41,287 bases of DNA from Anaerolineae bacterium (GTDB taxonomy: Bacteria; Chloroflexota; Anaerolineae; Anaerolineales; Villigracilaceae), in NCBI GenBank assembly GCA_018648685.1, contig JABGQT010000112.1:1-41287 (forward strand), read 5' to 3'. The translations under genes were made by a program, and so were the position numbers. Positions 17,801 to 27,909 of the stretch are shown here, one piece after another. Each line of letters starts with the position of its first letter. Within the stretch, counting starts at the first letter, position 1. The notes below the pieces were generated by a model. It saw only the letters and a list, made by a program, of their open reading frames with translations, was not told where the DNA came from and ran no database searches.

Positions 17801-18813
17801 GGGAAGCCTAATGCTGGCACTATTAGGTATGGAGAGAAGTTTATTGGCTGGACAAACGATGAGTAAAGCAGGAAGATGCTTATTGGGGCAAAGGAGAGCA
17901 GGATGCCCCACCAGACCATTTTTATTTGTTGTTTAGCAATAGGTGATCTGTCTGTACGTCCGCGATAGAATAGGGTGCCAATGAAGAAGACAATAGAAAA
18001 GCCGGTCAACCCGTAGATATATCGCCATCTGGAGATATAAAGAGATGGATATTGGGTGTTATAGATGCTTGGGATGGCAAGCAAGCCTAAAAGAAGAGCG
18101 ATTGCATATCCGACTCGACGAATATGGGGATTTTCTTTTACAAAATCAAAATCTCGGGGGAAGCTGAGTGATAAATCCAGTAAGGCTCCGCCAGTAAGTG
18201 CGACGGAAAAAGTCCAAAGAATTGTAAATTCGTGTGTTGTGTAGATATTAAAAAGAGCAGCCGAGCTAAGAGCAAAGGATGTTGCGAAAAGAATAAAGGC
18301 TCGCCCGAGACTTTCTGAAAGGCGTAGGCGAGACATCCATAAGCCGAGTAGAAGATAGCCAAGGCCGATCCCGTAAGGAACATAAAAGAATTTGAATTTA
18401 TCAGTATTTGGGAATGAAATGAGTTGAATGGTTTTTGTTAGTTCACCCTTTTCTATGTTTTCATAAGTAATTTGAACTTCATCGTTAGGTGTATGTTGAG
18501 CTAGGGCATTTGTTATATCTTCTACCGAGTTGATTGTGTGACCATCAATTTCTTTTAGTTGGTCTCCGAGAGAAAGACCTGCGTTGAAAAGTTGCCATGC
18601 TTCAGGGTTTATATCTTCTCTTTCAGTTCCTACGCCGTTAAAAAGTAAGCTGTGTTCAACAAAAGCACCCATGAAAGGGCTTTTCAACCATTTGGTCGCG
18701 GAGATGAGAATCAGAATGAATGCGATGATCGCAATGGCTTGAAATAGAAGCACTGAAATTTCTAATGCTTTATCGAAGTTTCTTTTCTTTTCAACAGGTT
18801 GAGTAATGCTCAT
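14809..18813 (-). CDS. PDZ-7TM-GAF(4) sensor histidine kinase
   Basis: About 1,334 residues. A TM (about 18-40) precedes a PDZ-like extracytoplasmic segment (AGLSLGDQLKEIDGHTINSVEDI), then about eight TM helices (to about 415), then a series of GAF-type domains, HisKA (FVSFVAHELKNPMTSIKGY) and HATPase (DNGIGMTEEDQKKIF, GTGLGLNITKSL). I chose the ATG at 18811-18813, preceded by AAGG, over an upstream TTG at 18840. TM plus PDZ plus multi-TM resembles quorum- or peptide-sensing kinases such as ComP, but that parallel is inference. It is followed 8 bases later by the FIST gene and has no nearby response regulator. Confidence 0.88.
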   Translation of the reverse strand: MSITQPVEKKRNFDKALEISVLLFQAIAIIAFILILISATKWLKSPFMGAFVEHSLLFNGVGTEREDINPEAWQLFNAGLSLGDQLKEIDGHTINSVEDITNALAQHTPNDEVQITYENIEKGELTKTIQLISFPNTDKFKFFYVPYGIGLGYLLLGLWMSRLRLSESLGRAFILFATSFALSSAALFNIYTTHEFTILWTFSVALTGGALLDLSLSFPRDFDFVKENPHIRRVGYAIALLLGLLAIPSIYNTQYPSLYISRWRYIYGLTGFSIVFFIGTLFYRGRTDRSPIAKQQIKMVWWGILLSFAPISIFLLYSSFVQPINFSPYLIVPALGFPIVSGYAILRYRLAKIDFLISRGLVIISLSTIASIGYVLILWGLSLIATKSISPNNPIALGVFIAILALLTRPLQDRFSALIEKIRFKGKETHQKEIQDFAQKISSAKNLPDITTSLQETISENLFPDLLHIYIHDPASNQYIAMNAEGNPTSDIRFTNHSPLVKALLTENRAFYLDAANLPDALESEKNRLAILKTSFFIPLKSIDRLMGWIAMGLRRSGDPYQTHELELLEDLSNQAGIAIERAQVVVNMEKQVEEMNALTRISQGVSITLSFNDVLELIFAQTTQIIPATDFHITLHNETGDYFYYAFCIEDNQRLDERENVPLPYNQGIGQWIARNSRAILSQDYEQECRRLNVVPSLQKVYPWIGVPLNAGSETIGTLSIGSRNPNTTFTPKQLDLLRAIADQTAGAIVKARLLEETERRAKQLSTLNEITQQLTSTLEHEPLLQNILESAVQILDCEAGSLFMVDEDTDELIFTVAVGPAATDLVGKRLPAGKGIVGKAVETRAPVVENNTRQSTGWSETTDEETGFSTEALLAVPLQIKGNVIGVVEVINKKDGLPFIDADESLLTAFAGQAAVAVENARLYTLTDQELNARVEELSIMQRIDRELNASLETDRAMRTTLEWAMRRSEANAGFIGNLSEEGIYIIAQDGYGNQLENYAKKALPLELPTMIKAVESGLPTTTQLDPIKQSGLLLNARTQTIIPLRREGKVVALILLESANKSEVDLDFLSRLSDHAAIAIANAQLYAEVEAANVAKSDFVSFVAHELKNPMTSIKGYTELIAAGAVGKINDNQSNFLQTIRSNVIRMSTLVSDLNDNSKIEVGRLRIDFNAVDLSEIINNAVRSTEKQISEKKQTISVEIPENLPEIWADGTRVEQVLVNFLSNSYKYTQEEGHIIIGAEEANNQWDPDGAPKVVHIWVKDNGIGMTEEDQKKIFTKFFRSEDQKAREAPGTGLGLNITKSLIEMQGGCTWFESKFREGTTFHFTVPIAEK

Positions 18814-18897
18814 AGTTTGCCTTATAGAAAGTTTTTGCAAAAAGCCTTACGACATTTTACTCTAAATTGTATTTGCTGAAGATGGTTATTTCATAAC

Positions 18898-18932
18898 AAA
18901 AAAATCGGCCTTCATGCAAGACCGATTTTTTT
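18898..18932. terminator. Bidirectional intrinsic terminator after gyrB
   Basis: AAAAAAATCGG (18898-18908) pairs with CCGATTTTTTT (18922-18932), with an inner CTT/AAG pair and CATGC loop. Read on the minus strand it gives a GC stem followed by seven T, 24 bases beyond the gyrB stop codon. Confidence 0.85.
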
Positions 18933-18955
18933 GTTATGGGTGTAAGTTGTTTTAT

Positions 18956-21888
<2,933 letters not shown>

Positions 21889-21897
21889 AACCCACCA

Positions 21898-21948
21898 ATT
21901 TTACCATATTGAGTTACTCTTGGCATCTGTCTATGAGACAGGTACAAT
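21898..21948. promoter_or_regulatory. Divergent promoter region with a CTGTC-N5-GACAG dyad
   Basis: Plus strand: TTGGCA (21920-21925), a 17-base spacer, then TACAAT (21943-21948), driving the 21977 gene. Minus strand: TGCCAA (the same bases, 21920-21925), a 16-base spacer, then TAAAAT (21898-21903), toward the membrane protein/gyrB unit. The plus spacer contains CTGTC-TATGA-GACAG (21927-21941), a perfect 5-bp dyad. Confidence 0.55.
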
Positions 21949-21976
21949 GAGGCTATCTCTTATTTTTGGATGCTTA

Positions 21977-22789
21977 ATGGACACAAATCGTCATATCCCG
22001 GATACCAATCGAATCAGTGTTTTAACAGCAACTGTTTTATTAGCTTTTGCTCTTATCCGTTTGCTCTCTACAGCTGTATATACCCTTGCTTTTCAAGTAT
22101 TTAATTGGATTATCCGCTTTGACGTGGACTTGCGTCTGGTTGTGATCGTCTTAGCTTCCGGGCTGACGGCAACGGGTGTAGATTGGTTGTTGAAAAGCCA
22201 TCCGATGATGGAGGGGAAATCTACTCTTGAGCATTGGCTCGTTCCGATGCTAACATCGTTAGTTTTGGGGATGCCGCTTTACCTACTTCCTGATGGAGCT
22301 CTTTGGTGGGTTGGATTTGGTCTAGGGGGCGTACTTCTCGTTCTTGTTTTCTGGGCAGAATATGTGGTTGTTAGCCCTGGCGACACAAATTATCCTACCG
22401 CGATGCTTGTGCTTACGGTGGTTTCTTTTTCTCTCTATCTGATTTTGGCTGTTGCTTTGCGTTATGCCGACATCCGCCTCTTTACGTTATTGCCGGCTTT
22501 ATTTCTTGCGACTCTTTTCGCTAGTTCGCGGGCTTTATATTTGCGTCTTGGCGGGGAATGGAAAATAGCTTGGGCGGCAGGAATTGCGTTGATTGGCATC
22601 CAATTAGCGGCAGGGCTGCATTATTGGGATTTGTCGCCTATTCGTTATGGGATATTCTTGTTGGCTCCACTATATGCGTTGACAAATTTGGCGGCTGCTC
22701 TGCTAGATGGTGTTCCTCTTCGTAGGGCGATGGTAGAGCCTTTGATGATGGCGTTTTTTGTGCTTGGCGCCGGAATTTTCTTTGGGTAG
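21977..22789 (+). CDS. Polytopic membrane protein of unknown function
   Basis: A 270-residue protein with about eight TM helices and almost no soluble part. I place the start at ATG 21977 (MDTNRHIPDTNR), preceded by TTTGGA; the frame stays open upstream to 21779, but the promoter at 21920-21948 puts the transcription start near 21955, ruling out those earlier starts. The sequence is rich in Leu, Val and Ala, with FDVDLRLVVIVLASGLTATGVDWLL as its most distinctive stretch of helix. No family is recognised. It lies upstream of plsY in the same orientation, but plsY has its own promoter. Confidence 0.65.
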   Translation: MDTNRHIPDTNRISVLTATVLLAFALIRLLSTAVYTLAFQVFNWIIRFDVDLRLVVIVLASGLTATGVDWLLKSHPMMEGKSTLEHWLVPMLTSLVLGMPLYLLPDGALWWVGFGLGGVLLVLVFWAEYVVVSPGDTNYPTAMLVLTVVSFSLYLILAVALRYADIRLFTLLPALFLATLFASSRALYLRLGGEWKIAWAAGIALIGIQLAAGLHYWDLSPIRYGIFLLAPLYALTNLAAALLDGVPLRRAMVEPLMMAFFVLGAGIFFG

Positions 22790-22865
22790 AGGCTGTTTTT
22801 AAGCGTGAGCAAGTTGAAAACAAGCGTGTAGCGGTATCTATTTCCCATAAAAAAGTAACGGGGCT

Positions 22866-22893
22866 TTGACATTTGTGTTATCACTGGCACAAT
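22866..22893 (+). promoter_or_regulatory. plsY promoter with very short leader
   Basis: A consensus TTGACA (22866-22871), a 16-base spacer and CACAAT (22888-22893). The start would fall near 22900, only about 12 bases before the plsY ATG and directly in front of the Shine-Dalgarno GGAGG (22902-22906). Confidence 0.6.
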
Positions 22894-22911
22894 GTCTTTC
22901 TGGAGGTAAAA

Positions 22912-23574
22912 ATGCAGGTTTTAGTAGTGCTAATTGGTTATTTGATCGGATCTATTCCTGTTGGTTTGTTGATCGTAAAAATGCGAACGGGGAAGGATGT
23001 GCGTGATGTTGAAAGTGGGCGAACAGGGGGAACAAATGTGATGCGTGCGGCGGGATTTTGGCCTGGTTTTGCAACAGGGGTTTTGGATATTTTGAAGGCC
23101 GCAAGTACTGTGTGGATTGCGAGAGCTTTCAATGCAGGGCATTTGGTAGAAGTTCTTGCACCGATCGCGGCAATTATTGGGCATAATTATTCGATCTTTT
23201 TGGCAGAGCGTAAAGATGGAAAAATCCGTTTTCGTGGTGGTGCCGGTGGTGCTGCAAGTGCCGGCGGTGCGATGGGGTTGTGGGCACCTTCGATTTTGAT
23301 CGTTTTTCCTGCTGGACTTTTTATCTTTTTTGCAGTGGGCTATGCCTCTGTAACAACGATGAGCGTTGCTTTGATAGCAATGGTTATTTTTGCCATCCGT
23401 GCCTGGCTGGGGCTTTCTCCCTGGATTTATGTGCTTTATGGGGCACTGGCAGAGCTTTTGCTACTTTGGGCTTTGCGTCCAAATATCAAGCGCCTAATGG
23501 CAGGAGAAGAGCGTTTGCATGGTTGGCGAGCAAAGGAAAAAGTTTGGGGTGAAGGGGAAGCAAGAGAAGAGTAA
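22912..23574 (+). CDS. plsY: Acyl-phosphate:glycerol-3-phosphate acyltransferase
   Basis: A 220-residue membrane enzyme with the PlsY signatures: GYLIGSIPVGLL near the start, the Gly-rich SGRTGGTNVMR loop after TM1 (SGNxGATN in many members), IAAIIGHNYSIFL and the second Gly-rich loop RGGAGGAASAGG. It acylates glycerol 3-phosphate from acyl phosphate, the first step of phospholipid synthesis. The ATG at 22912 follows TGGAGG at ideal spacing; an upstream ATG at 22873 has no ribosome binding site and lies before the predicted transcription start. The C-terminal tail of about 25 residues (HGWRAKEKVWGEGEAREE) is charged and extra to the core. Confidence 0.9.
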   Translation: MQVLVVLIGYLIGSIPVGLLIVKMRTGKDVRDVESGRTGGTNVMRAAGFWPGFATGVLDILKAASTVWIARAFNAGHLVEVLAPIAAIIGHNYSIFLAERKDGKIRFRGGAGGAASAGGAMGLWAPSILIVFPAGLFIFFAVGYASVTTMSVALIAMVIFAIRAWLGLSPWIYVLYGALAELLLLWALRPNIKRLMAGEERLHGWRAKEKVWGEGEAREE

Positions 23575-23594
23575 CAAGCAAAGTGTTGAAAATG

Positions 23595-23624
23595 AAAAAG
23601 CCCTCGCAGGAGGGCTTTTTTTTT
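23595..23624. terminator. Bidirectional intrinsic terminator between plsY and the MBL-fold gene
   Basis: AAAAAGCCCTC (23595-23605), loop GCAG, GAGGGCTTTTT (23610-23620), then more T to 23624. It ends plsY on the plus strand. Its minus-strand A/T arm serves the convergent hydrolase, whose stop is at 23623-23625. Confidence 0.9.
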
Positions 23625-24477
23625 ATACCATTTCTACTTCGGCTTCTTCTTTTTTTAGTTCTTTTTGATAAGCGAATTGTAAATTTTGTTCATGCAGTGC
23701 TGATGCAAGACCGCCGAGCAATATGCGGCTTTTCCCGCATTTCTCTATATCTTGTTTTGCCAGATATTCCATTGGGGATTTTCGACGGAGCGCTGTTCTG
23801 GCGATCTTTTCTATGATGTTGAGATAGTCAAGGTTTCCATCTATGGTAGATTCGACTTCTCCGCGCAAGATCACTTCACCATGCCCTTGAACAATATTCT
23901 CTAAAGTCATTCCGCGCACGGTTTCGTAGAAATCGCGTAATTCTTCTGTGTCTCCATCGGGAAGGTAGGGAATGGGCATAAAGGCATCGCCACCAAAAAG
24001 AACACGATCTTCGACGACGAGAATTGCGATGCCGTCTTCGCTATGTCCAGGCGCGGGAATGATTTCCAGATGTTTTTTCCCAATTTGTAAATTCATCCTG
24101 CCCTCGTCGAGTGTCATGTCGGGCAGTTTTATTTCCACTTGTTTAAACATTGAATTCTGCTGCTTCGCTTCTTTCAACGCGGGAATGCCTCGCTCTATTA
24201 AAAAGTCTCTGCATTTTGTATGAGCGATAATTGTTGCTTCCGGGAAAAAGCAATTTCCCCAAGTATGGTCAGCATGATAATGGGTATTGATGATATATCG
24301 AATACTTGATTGGAGATTGTGCTCAACAAATTCCCGAATAGCATTGGACTCTTCGGGAAGTGCCAGTGTATCTATCAATACCGACCATTTAGGGCCAACA
24401 ATAACCCCTGCTGTGACTTGTGCATAAACATCACTTTGAAACCAATAAACATTATCAGAAACACGCTCACGGTGCAT
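23623..24477 (-). CDS. Metallo-beta-lactamase-fold hydrolase
   Basis: A 284-residue MBL-fold protein with the full zinc motif THYHADH (His66, His68, Asp70, His71), a later PAPGHSEDG histidine, GGDAF aspartate and QGHGEV histidine. It resembles the broad class of MBL hydrolases that act on lactones, thioesters or other esters; substrate unknown. A C-terminal extension of about 50 residues (KSPMEYLAKQDIEKCGKSRILLGG onwards) ends in a Lys/Glu run. It has its own promoter with a palindrome at the start site (24488-24535). It converges on plsY and shares its terminator. Confidence 0.85.
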   Translation of the reverse strand: MHRERVSDNVYWFQSDVYAQVTAGVIVGPKWSVLIDTLALPEESNAIREFVEHNLQSSIRYIINTHYHADHTWGNCFFPEATIIAHTKCRDFLIERGIPALKEAKQQNSMFKQVEIKLPDMTLDEGRMNLQIGKKHLEIIPAPGHSEDGIAILVVEDRVLFGGDAFMPIPYLPDGDTEELRDFYETVRGMTLENIVQGHGEVILRGEVESTIDGNLDYLNIIEKIARTALRRKSPMEYLAKQDIEKCGKSRILLGGLASALHEQNLQFAYQKELKKEEAEVEMV

Positions 24478-24487
24478 ATATAACCTC

Positions 24488-24535
24488 GAAAATTAAATTT
24501 TCTAATTGATAGCATAGATGCCCCCTTAAAGTCAA
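24488..24535 (-). promoter_or_regulatory. MBL-fold gene promoter with start-site palindrome
   Basis: Minus strand: TTGACT (24530-24535), an 18-base spacer and TATCAA (24506-24511) with an upstream TG, an extended -10. Directly downstream lies GAAAATT-A-AATTTTC (24488-24502), a perfect 15-base palindrome covering the predicted start, a plausible repressor site. Confidence 0.55.
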
Positions 24536-24578
24536 GTTGAGTTTAAGATTTTTGCTATTTTGAATAGCTCAAAGCAAC

Positions 24579-24974
24579 TTAATTCTGTGCCTGCCAACTT
24601 GCTTTCATAAGTAAAAACCAACCAACAACATAGGCAACGCCACCCATGGGGGTAAGGTAGGCTAAGTTGATCCCCAAAACCTTTAGCGACCCTGTAAAAG
24701 TTAATATGTATAAGCTGCCGGAAAAAAGGATTGTGCCGAGAATGAAGAATTTCCCCGCATTTTCTAATGTTTTGGCTTGATCCAGCCATTGACTCATTGT
24801 CCAGGCAACAAAGAAGAGCGCAAAAGCGTGATACATCTGATAGCGGGCGGCTTTATCCCATGCGGTGAGTTTTTCAGGGGTAACCATTTTTTGTAACCCA
24901 TGTGCGCCAAAAGCGCCTGTAGCGACTGCCAAACCAGCCAAAAATGAGCCGATAACGAAGAATTTGTTTTTCAT
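24579..24974 (-). CDS. DUF423 small membrane protein
   Basis: A 131-residue protein with four TM helices: about 6-24, 48-62, 72-92 and 100-124. The family marks are GAFGAHGL near residue 20, YQMYHAFALF near 45 and the closing LAYLTPMGGVAYVVGW. DUF423 proteins are widespread; their function is unknown. The ATG is preceded by AAAGGA. It points away from the MFS gene across a 209-base gap. Beyond TATACT on the minus strand I see no convincing promoter. Confidence 0.85.
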   Translation of the reverse strand: MKNKFFVIGSFLAGLAVATGAFGAHGLQKMVTPEKLTAWDKAARYQMYHAFALFFVAWTMSQWLDQAKTLENAGKFFILGTILFSGSLYILTFTGSLKVLGINLAYLTPMGGVAYVVGWFLLMKASWQAQN

Positions 24975-25148
24975 ATTTTTCCTTTAAACTATGGATGAAT
25001 TTTTGTGCAGTATATATCAAAAAGCATTTCTCAGCCTTGTTTTAAGATAAGTTTTTTATGTTTTTGTGTTCGGCTGAGATTATACCCGTCTGCTCGCATT
25101 TTCTTGTAAAAGAGAATGGTTGAAATGCTTACGAATATATCCGCTGCA

Positions 25149-25157
25149 TGGTATAGT
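25149..25157 (+). promoter_or_regulatory. Extended -10 promoter of the transporter pair
   Basis: TG-G-TATAGT (25149-25157), with only a weak -35 (TTACGA) 17 bases upstream. The start would lie about 20 bases before the MFS ATG at 25184. Confidence 0.45.
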
Positions 25158-25183
25158 TTTGCTCCTGAATTATGGAGAAAAAT

Positions 25184-26365
25184 ATGCCCAAAAACCTCGA
25201 TACAACCGCCTCTGAAAATAATAGTTTTCAGAGCGAACAAGTTTTTGTTATTTCAAGTGGACACTTTGTTCACGATGTTTATTCTGCCTTTCTCGCACCT
25301 CTGCTCCCTTTGCTCATTGAAAAGCTCTCCCTCACTTTAACAATGGCAGGTTCTTTGAGTGCGTTCATGCAATTTCCCGCGCTTTTAAATCCTCTTATAG
25401 GGCGTATAGCAGACAAATCAAACGCTCGTTATTTTGTAGTATTTGCCCCGGCAGTTACGGCAACATTAATGACTCTGATGGGGCTTGCTCCCAATTATTA
25501 TGCGCTCTTGGCGCTTCTCATTGTTGTGGGAATCAGCGTCGCCTCCTTTCATGCGCCTGCGCCAGCCATGATCGCGCGCGTTTCAGGAAATCGTGTAGGA
25601 AAAGCGATGGGCTGGTTTATGGCTGGCGGAGAACTTGGGCGTACCTTGGGGCCTATTTTTGCTGTTTGGGCAGTTACTACGTTTACATTGGAGGGCATGT
25701 CCCGCATCGCTATTTTAGGCTGGCTCACATCTATCATTCTCTTTTGGCGGCTCAAAGATATTCCCATTGAAAAGAAAGAAAGAACCGGGTTACGAGAAGT
25801 TCTCCCAAAATTACGCACTATTTTTCTTCCCTTGGCTTTTATTCTCCTTTTCCGTACTTTTATGACAGTCAGTATGACGACCTACCTCCCAATTTTTATG
25901 AATCTAAAAGGGGCAACTCTTTGGTTGGCAGGTGCTGCCTTGTCCATCATGGAAAGCGCAGGTGTGATCGGAGCCTTAAGTATTGGAGCGATCAGTGATC
26001 GCATTGGCAGAAGGTCAGTCTTGCTGTACTCTGCAATAGCCTCTCCAGTTTTAATTATTGCATTTCTAAATGTTAGTGGATGGTTGCTCATTCCTGTTTT
26101 ATTGGGTGTTGGGTTTACAAGTCTTTCCGTTGGCCCGGTTTTTCTAGCCCTTATTCAAGATCATTTTCCGAAACACCGTGCCTCTGCAAATGGAGCCTAT
26201 ATGCTCCTCGCTTTTTTAACCCGTTTTCCTGCCACGATCCTTGTAGGCTTGGTCGGAGATAAGTTCGGCTTGGAAAACGCCTTTTTGTGGAGCGCGTTGT
26301 TGGCCTTTTTAGTCATTCCCAGTATTTTTATGCTTCCCAAAGAATCAAAGGAAGCATTGGTATGA
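25184..26365 (+). CDS. MFS transporter, fosmidomycin-resistance (Fsr)-like
   Basis: A 393-residue protein with 12 predicted TM helices. The opening SGHFVHDVYSAFLAPLLPLLIEKLSLT and the segment PLIGRIADKSNARYFVV are typical of the Fsr-like branch of the major facilitator superfamily; the second half repeats the loop as AISDRIGRRSVLLY. Likely a proton-driven exporter; the substrate is unknown. The ATG at 25184 is preferred over one 12 bases earlier because GGAG, which overlaps that earlier ATG, stands at correct spacing. The stop TGA overlaps the start of the next transporter as ATGA. Confidence 0.88.
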   Translation: MPKNLDTTASENNSFQSEQVFVISSGHFVHDVYSAFLAPLLPLLIEKLSLTLTMAGSLSAFMQFPALLNPLIGRIADKSNARYFVVFAPAVTATLMTLMGLAPNYYALLALLIVVGISVASFHAPAPAMIARVSGNRVGKAMGWFMAGGELGRTLGPIFAVWAVTTFTLEGMSRIAILGWLTSIILFWRLKDIPIEKKERTGLREVLPKLRTIFLPLAFILLFRTFMTVSMTTYLPIFMNLKGATLWLAGAALSIMESAGVIGALSIGAISDRIGRRSVLLYSAIASPVLIIAFLNVSGWLLIPVLLGVGFTSLSVGPVFLALIQDHFPKHRASANGAYMLLAFLTRFPATILVGLVGDKFGLENAFLWSALLAFLVIPSIFMLPKESKEALV

Positions 26366-27690
26366 CAAACACGCCCCTTTCTCTTCGCCGAATATATAAA
26401 GTTTGGCTGCCTCTCGCTGCAAGCTGGCTTCTAATGGGTATGGAACTTCCCATTTTAAGTGCATTTGTTGCTCGTCTTGCCGAGCCAAAAATTAATCTCG
26501 CAGCTTATGGCGGCATTGTTTTTCCGCTTGCCCTCATCATTGAAGCGCCCGTTATTATGCTGCTTGCCGCATCCACAGCCTTGAGCAAAGATTGGGCTTC
26601 TTATCTTAAACTACGCAAATTTATGCTCTACGCAGGTGGACTACTGACAGCCTTACACCTTTTTACTGCTCTCAGCCCTTTCTATTATTTTATTGCTGAG
26701 GGGCTCCTCGATGCCCCACCTGAGATCATCGAACCTGCCCGTCTCGGATTAATCATCATGACTCCGTGGACATGGTCTATCGCCTATCGTCGTCTAAATC
26801 AGGGTGTGATGATCCGTTTTGGTCATTCTAATATCATCGGGATCGGTACAGGAATTCGTTTGGGGATGGATATTCTAGTCCTCAGTATTGGCTACTTTCT
26901 TGGCGGACATGGAATTGTCGTTGCCACAAGTGCCGTTGCTGCCAGTGTTATCGCTGAAGCAATTTATATCGGATTTAGAGTCCAAGCGGTACTCAACGTG
27001 GATTTAAAACCTGCTCCCGTTGTTCAACCTGAGTTGACATACCGAGCATTTGCCGCCTTTTATTTCCCCTTGGTCATGACCTCCTTACTCACGCTTTTGA
27101 TCCAGCCGATGGGTAGTGCCGCTCTTGGGCGAATGCCTCTGGCTTTAGAATCTCTCGCTGTCTGGCCCGTCGTTTCTGGATTCATTTTCATGCTTCGCAG
27201 CACGGGCGTTGCCTTCAACGAAGTGGTTGTAGCACTTCTTGACGAGCCTCTTTCCCTAAAACCGCTACGTCGCTATACGGCTATTCTTTCTCTTGCAACG
27301 ACAGCCATAATCCTAGTTATTGCTGCGACTCCGCTCTCGCGTCTTTGGTTGGAAGATGTCTCAGCCCTCACGCCTGACCTCTTTATTCTTGCTCGTAACG
27401 GACTCTGGATCGGTTTCCTTTTGCCTGCCCTAAACGCTCTCCAGAGCTGGTATCAGGGTGTTTTGCTCAACAGTGGCAAAACACGCGGAATCTCAGAAGC
27501 CGTTGCACTCTTTTTGGTTACGACCGGATTGGTTTTATGGGCTGGCGTAGCATGGGGAGAAATGACAGGGCTATATGTTGGCTTAATTGCCTTCAGCGCA
27601 GGGATGCTAATTCAAACTGCATGGCTTTGGTTCCGCAGCCGCCCACCCCTTCACGTTCTTTGTGAACGCGATCGCTGCCTTGAAGTTTAG
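26362..27690 (+). CDS. MATE-like multi-TM transporter
   Basis: A 442-residue protein with about 12 hydrophobic segments. The layout (two halves of six, with LPLAASWLLMGMELPILSAFVARL at the start and FYFPLVMTSLLTLLIQPMGSAALGR opening the second half) fits the MATE/MOP flippase superfamily, though it is a distant member. The start ATG overlaps the MFS stop as ATGA (26362-26365); the frame stays open to 26287 inside the MFS gene, but that extension is non-homologous. Translational coupling suggests the two transporters act together, or on one class of compound. A shared terminator with recA follows. Confidence 0.75.
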   Translation: MTNTPLSLRRIYKVWLPLAASWLLMGMELPILSAFVARLAEPKINLAAYGGIVFPLALIIEAPVIMLLAASTALSKDWASYLKLRKFMLYAGGLLTALHLFTALSPFYYFIAEGLLDAPPEIIEPARLGLIIMTPWTWSIAYRRLNQGVMIRFGHSNIIGIGTGIRLGMDILVLSIGYFLGGHGIVVATSAVAASVIAEAIYIGFRVQAVLNVDLKPAPVVQPELTYRAFAAFYFPLVMTSLLTLLIQPMGSAALGRMPLALESLAVWPVVSGFIFMLRSTGVAFNEVVVALLDEPLSLKPLRRYTAILSLATTAIILVIAATPLSRLWLEDVSALTPDLFILARNGLWIGFLLPALNALQSWYQGVLLNSGKTRGISEAVALFLVTTGLVLWAGVAWGEMTGLYVGLIAFSAGMLIQTAWLWFRSRPPLHVLCERDRCLEV

Positions 27691-27700
27691 TAGCAAATTA

Positions 27701-27763
27701 TGTCTCTGCGAGGAGGGCTTTAGCCCGACGTGGCAGTCTCCCTCACCGCCTTGAGGATTGCTT
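27701..27763 (+). repeat. Dispersed GTCATTGCGAG-type repeat, copy 3
   Basis: The modules TGTCTCTGCGAGGAGGGC, a small hairpin GGGCTTTAGCCC, CGACGTGGCAGTCTCC and GAGGATTGCTT match the order seen in copies 1 and 4. It lies between the MATE-like gene and the recA terminator. The following 27764-27840 stretch holds no other feature I can name. Confidence 0.65.
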
Positions 27764-27844
27764 ACCCCTAGCGGAGTACAGGTCGGCGATAAAACGGCCT
27801 CGCACGAGTGCCCGAAAGGGTAAAGACAAGCTTGTGTTGTTAAG

Positions 27845-27879
27845 AAAAAGGTGCATCTGATTTTCAGATGCACCTTTTT
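27845..27879. terminator. Bidirectional intrinsic terminator between MATE-like gene and recA
   Basis: A 16-bp perfect stem, AAAAAGGTGCATCTGA (27845-27860) with TCAGATGCACCTTTTT (27864-27879), with a three-base loop and T-rich flank. It is placed to stop both convergent transcripts. Confidence 0.92.
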
Positions 27880-27909
27880 ATCTTTTTATTTTTATATCTT
27901 TCAGGATGA

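Noticed and set aside
21927-21941. CTGTC-N5-GACAG as a LexA site
   Set aside because: It does not match the GAAC-N4-GTTC box seen at recA, and the flanking genes are not SOS genes; kept only as an unassigned dyad.
27764-27840. Possible small RNA between copy 3 of the repeat and the recA terminator
   Set aside because: No promoter, no stable fold I can see and no known family; probably repeat tail.
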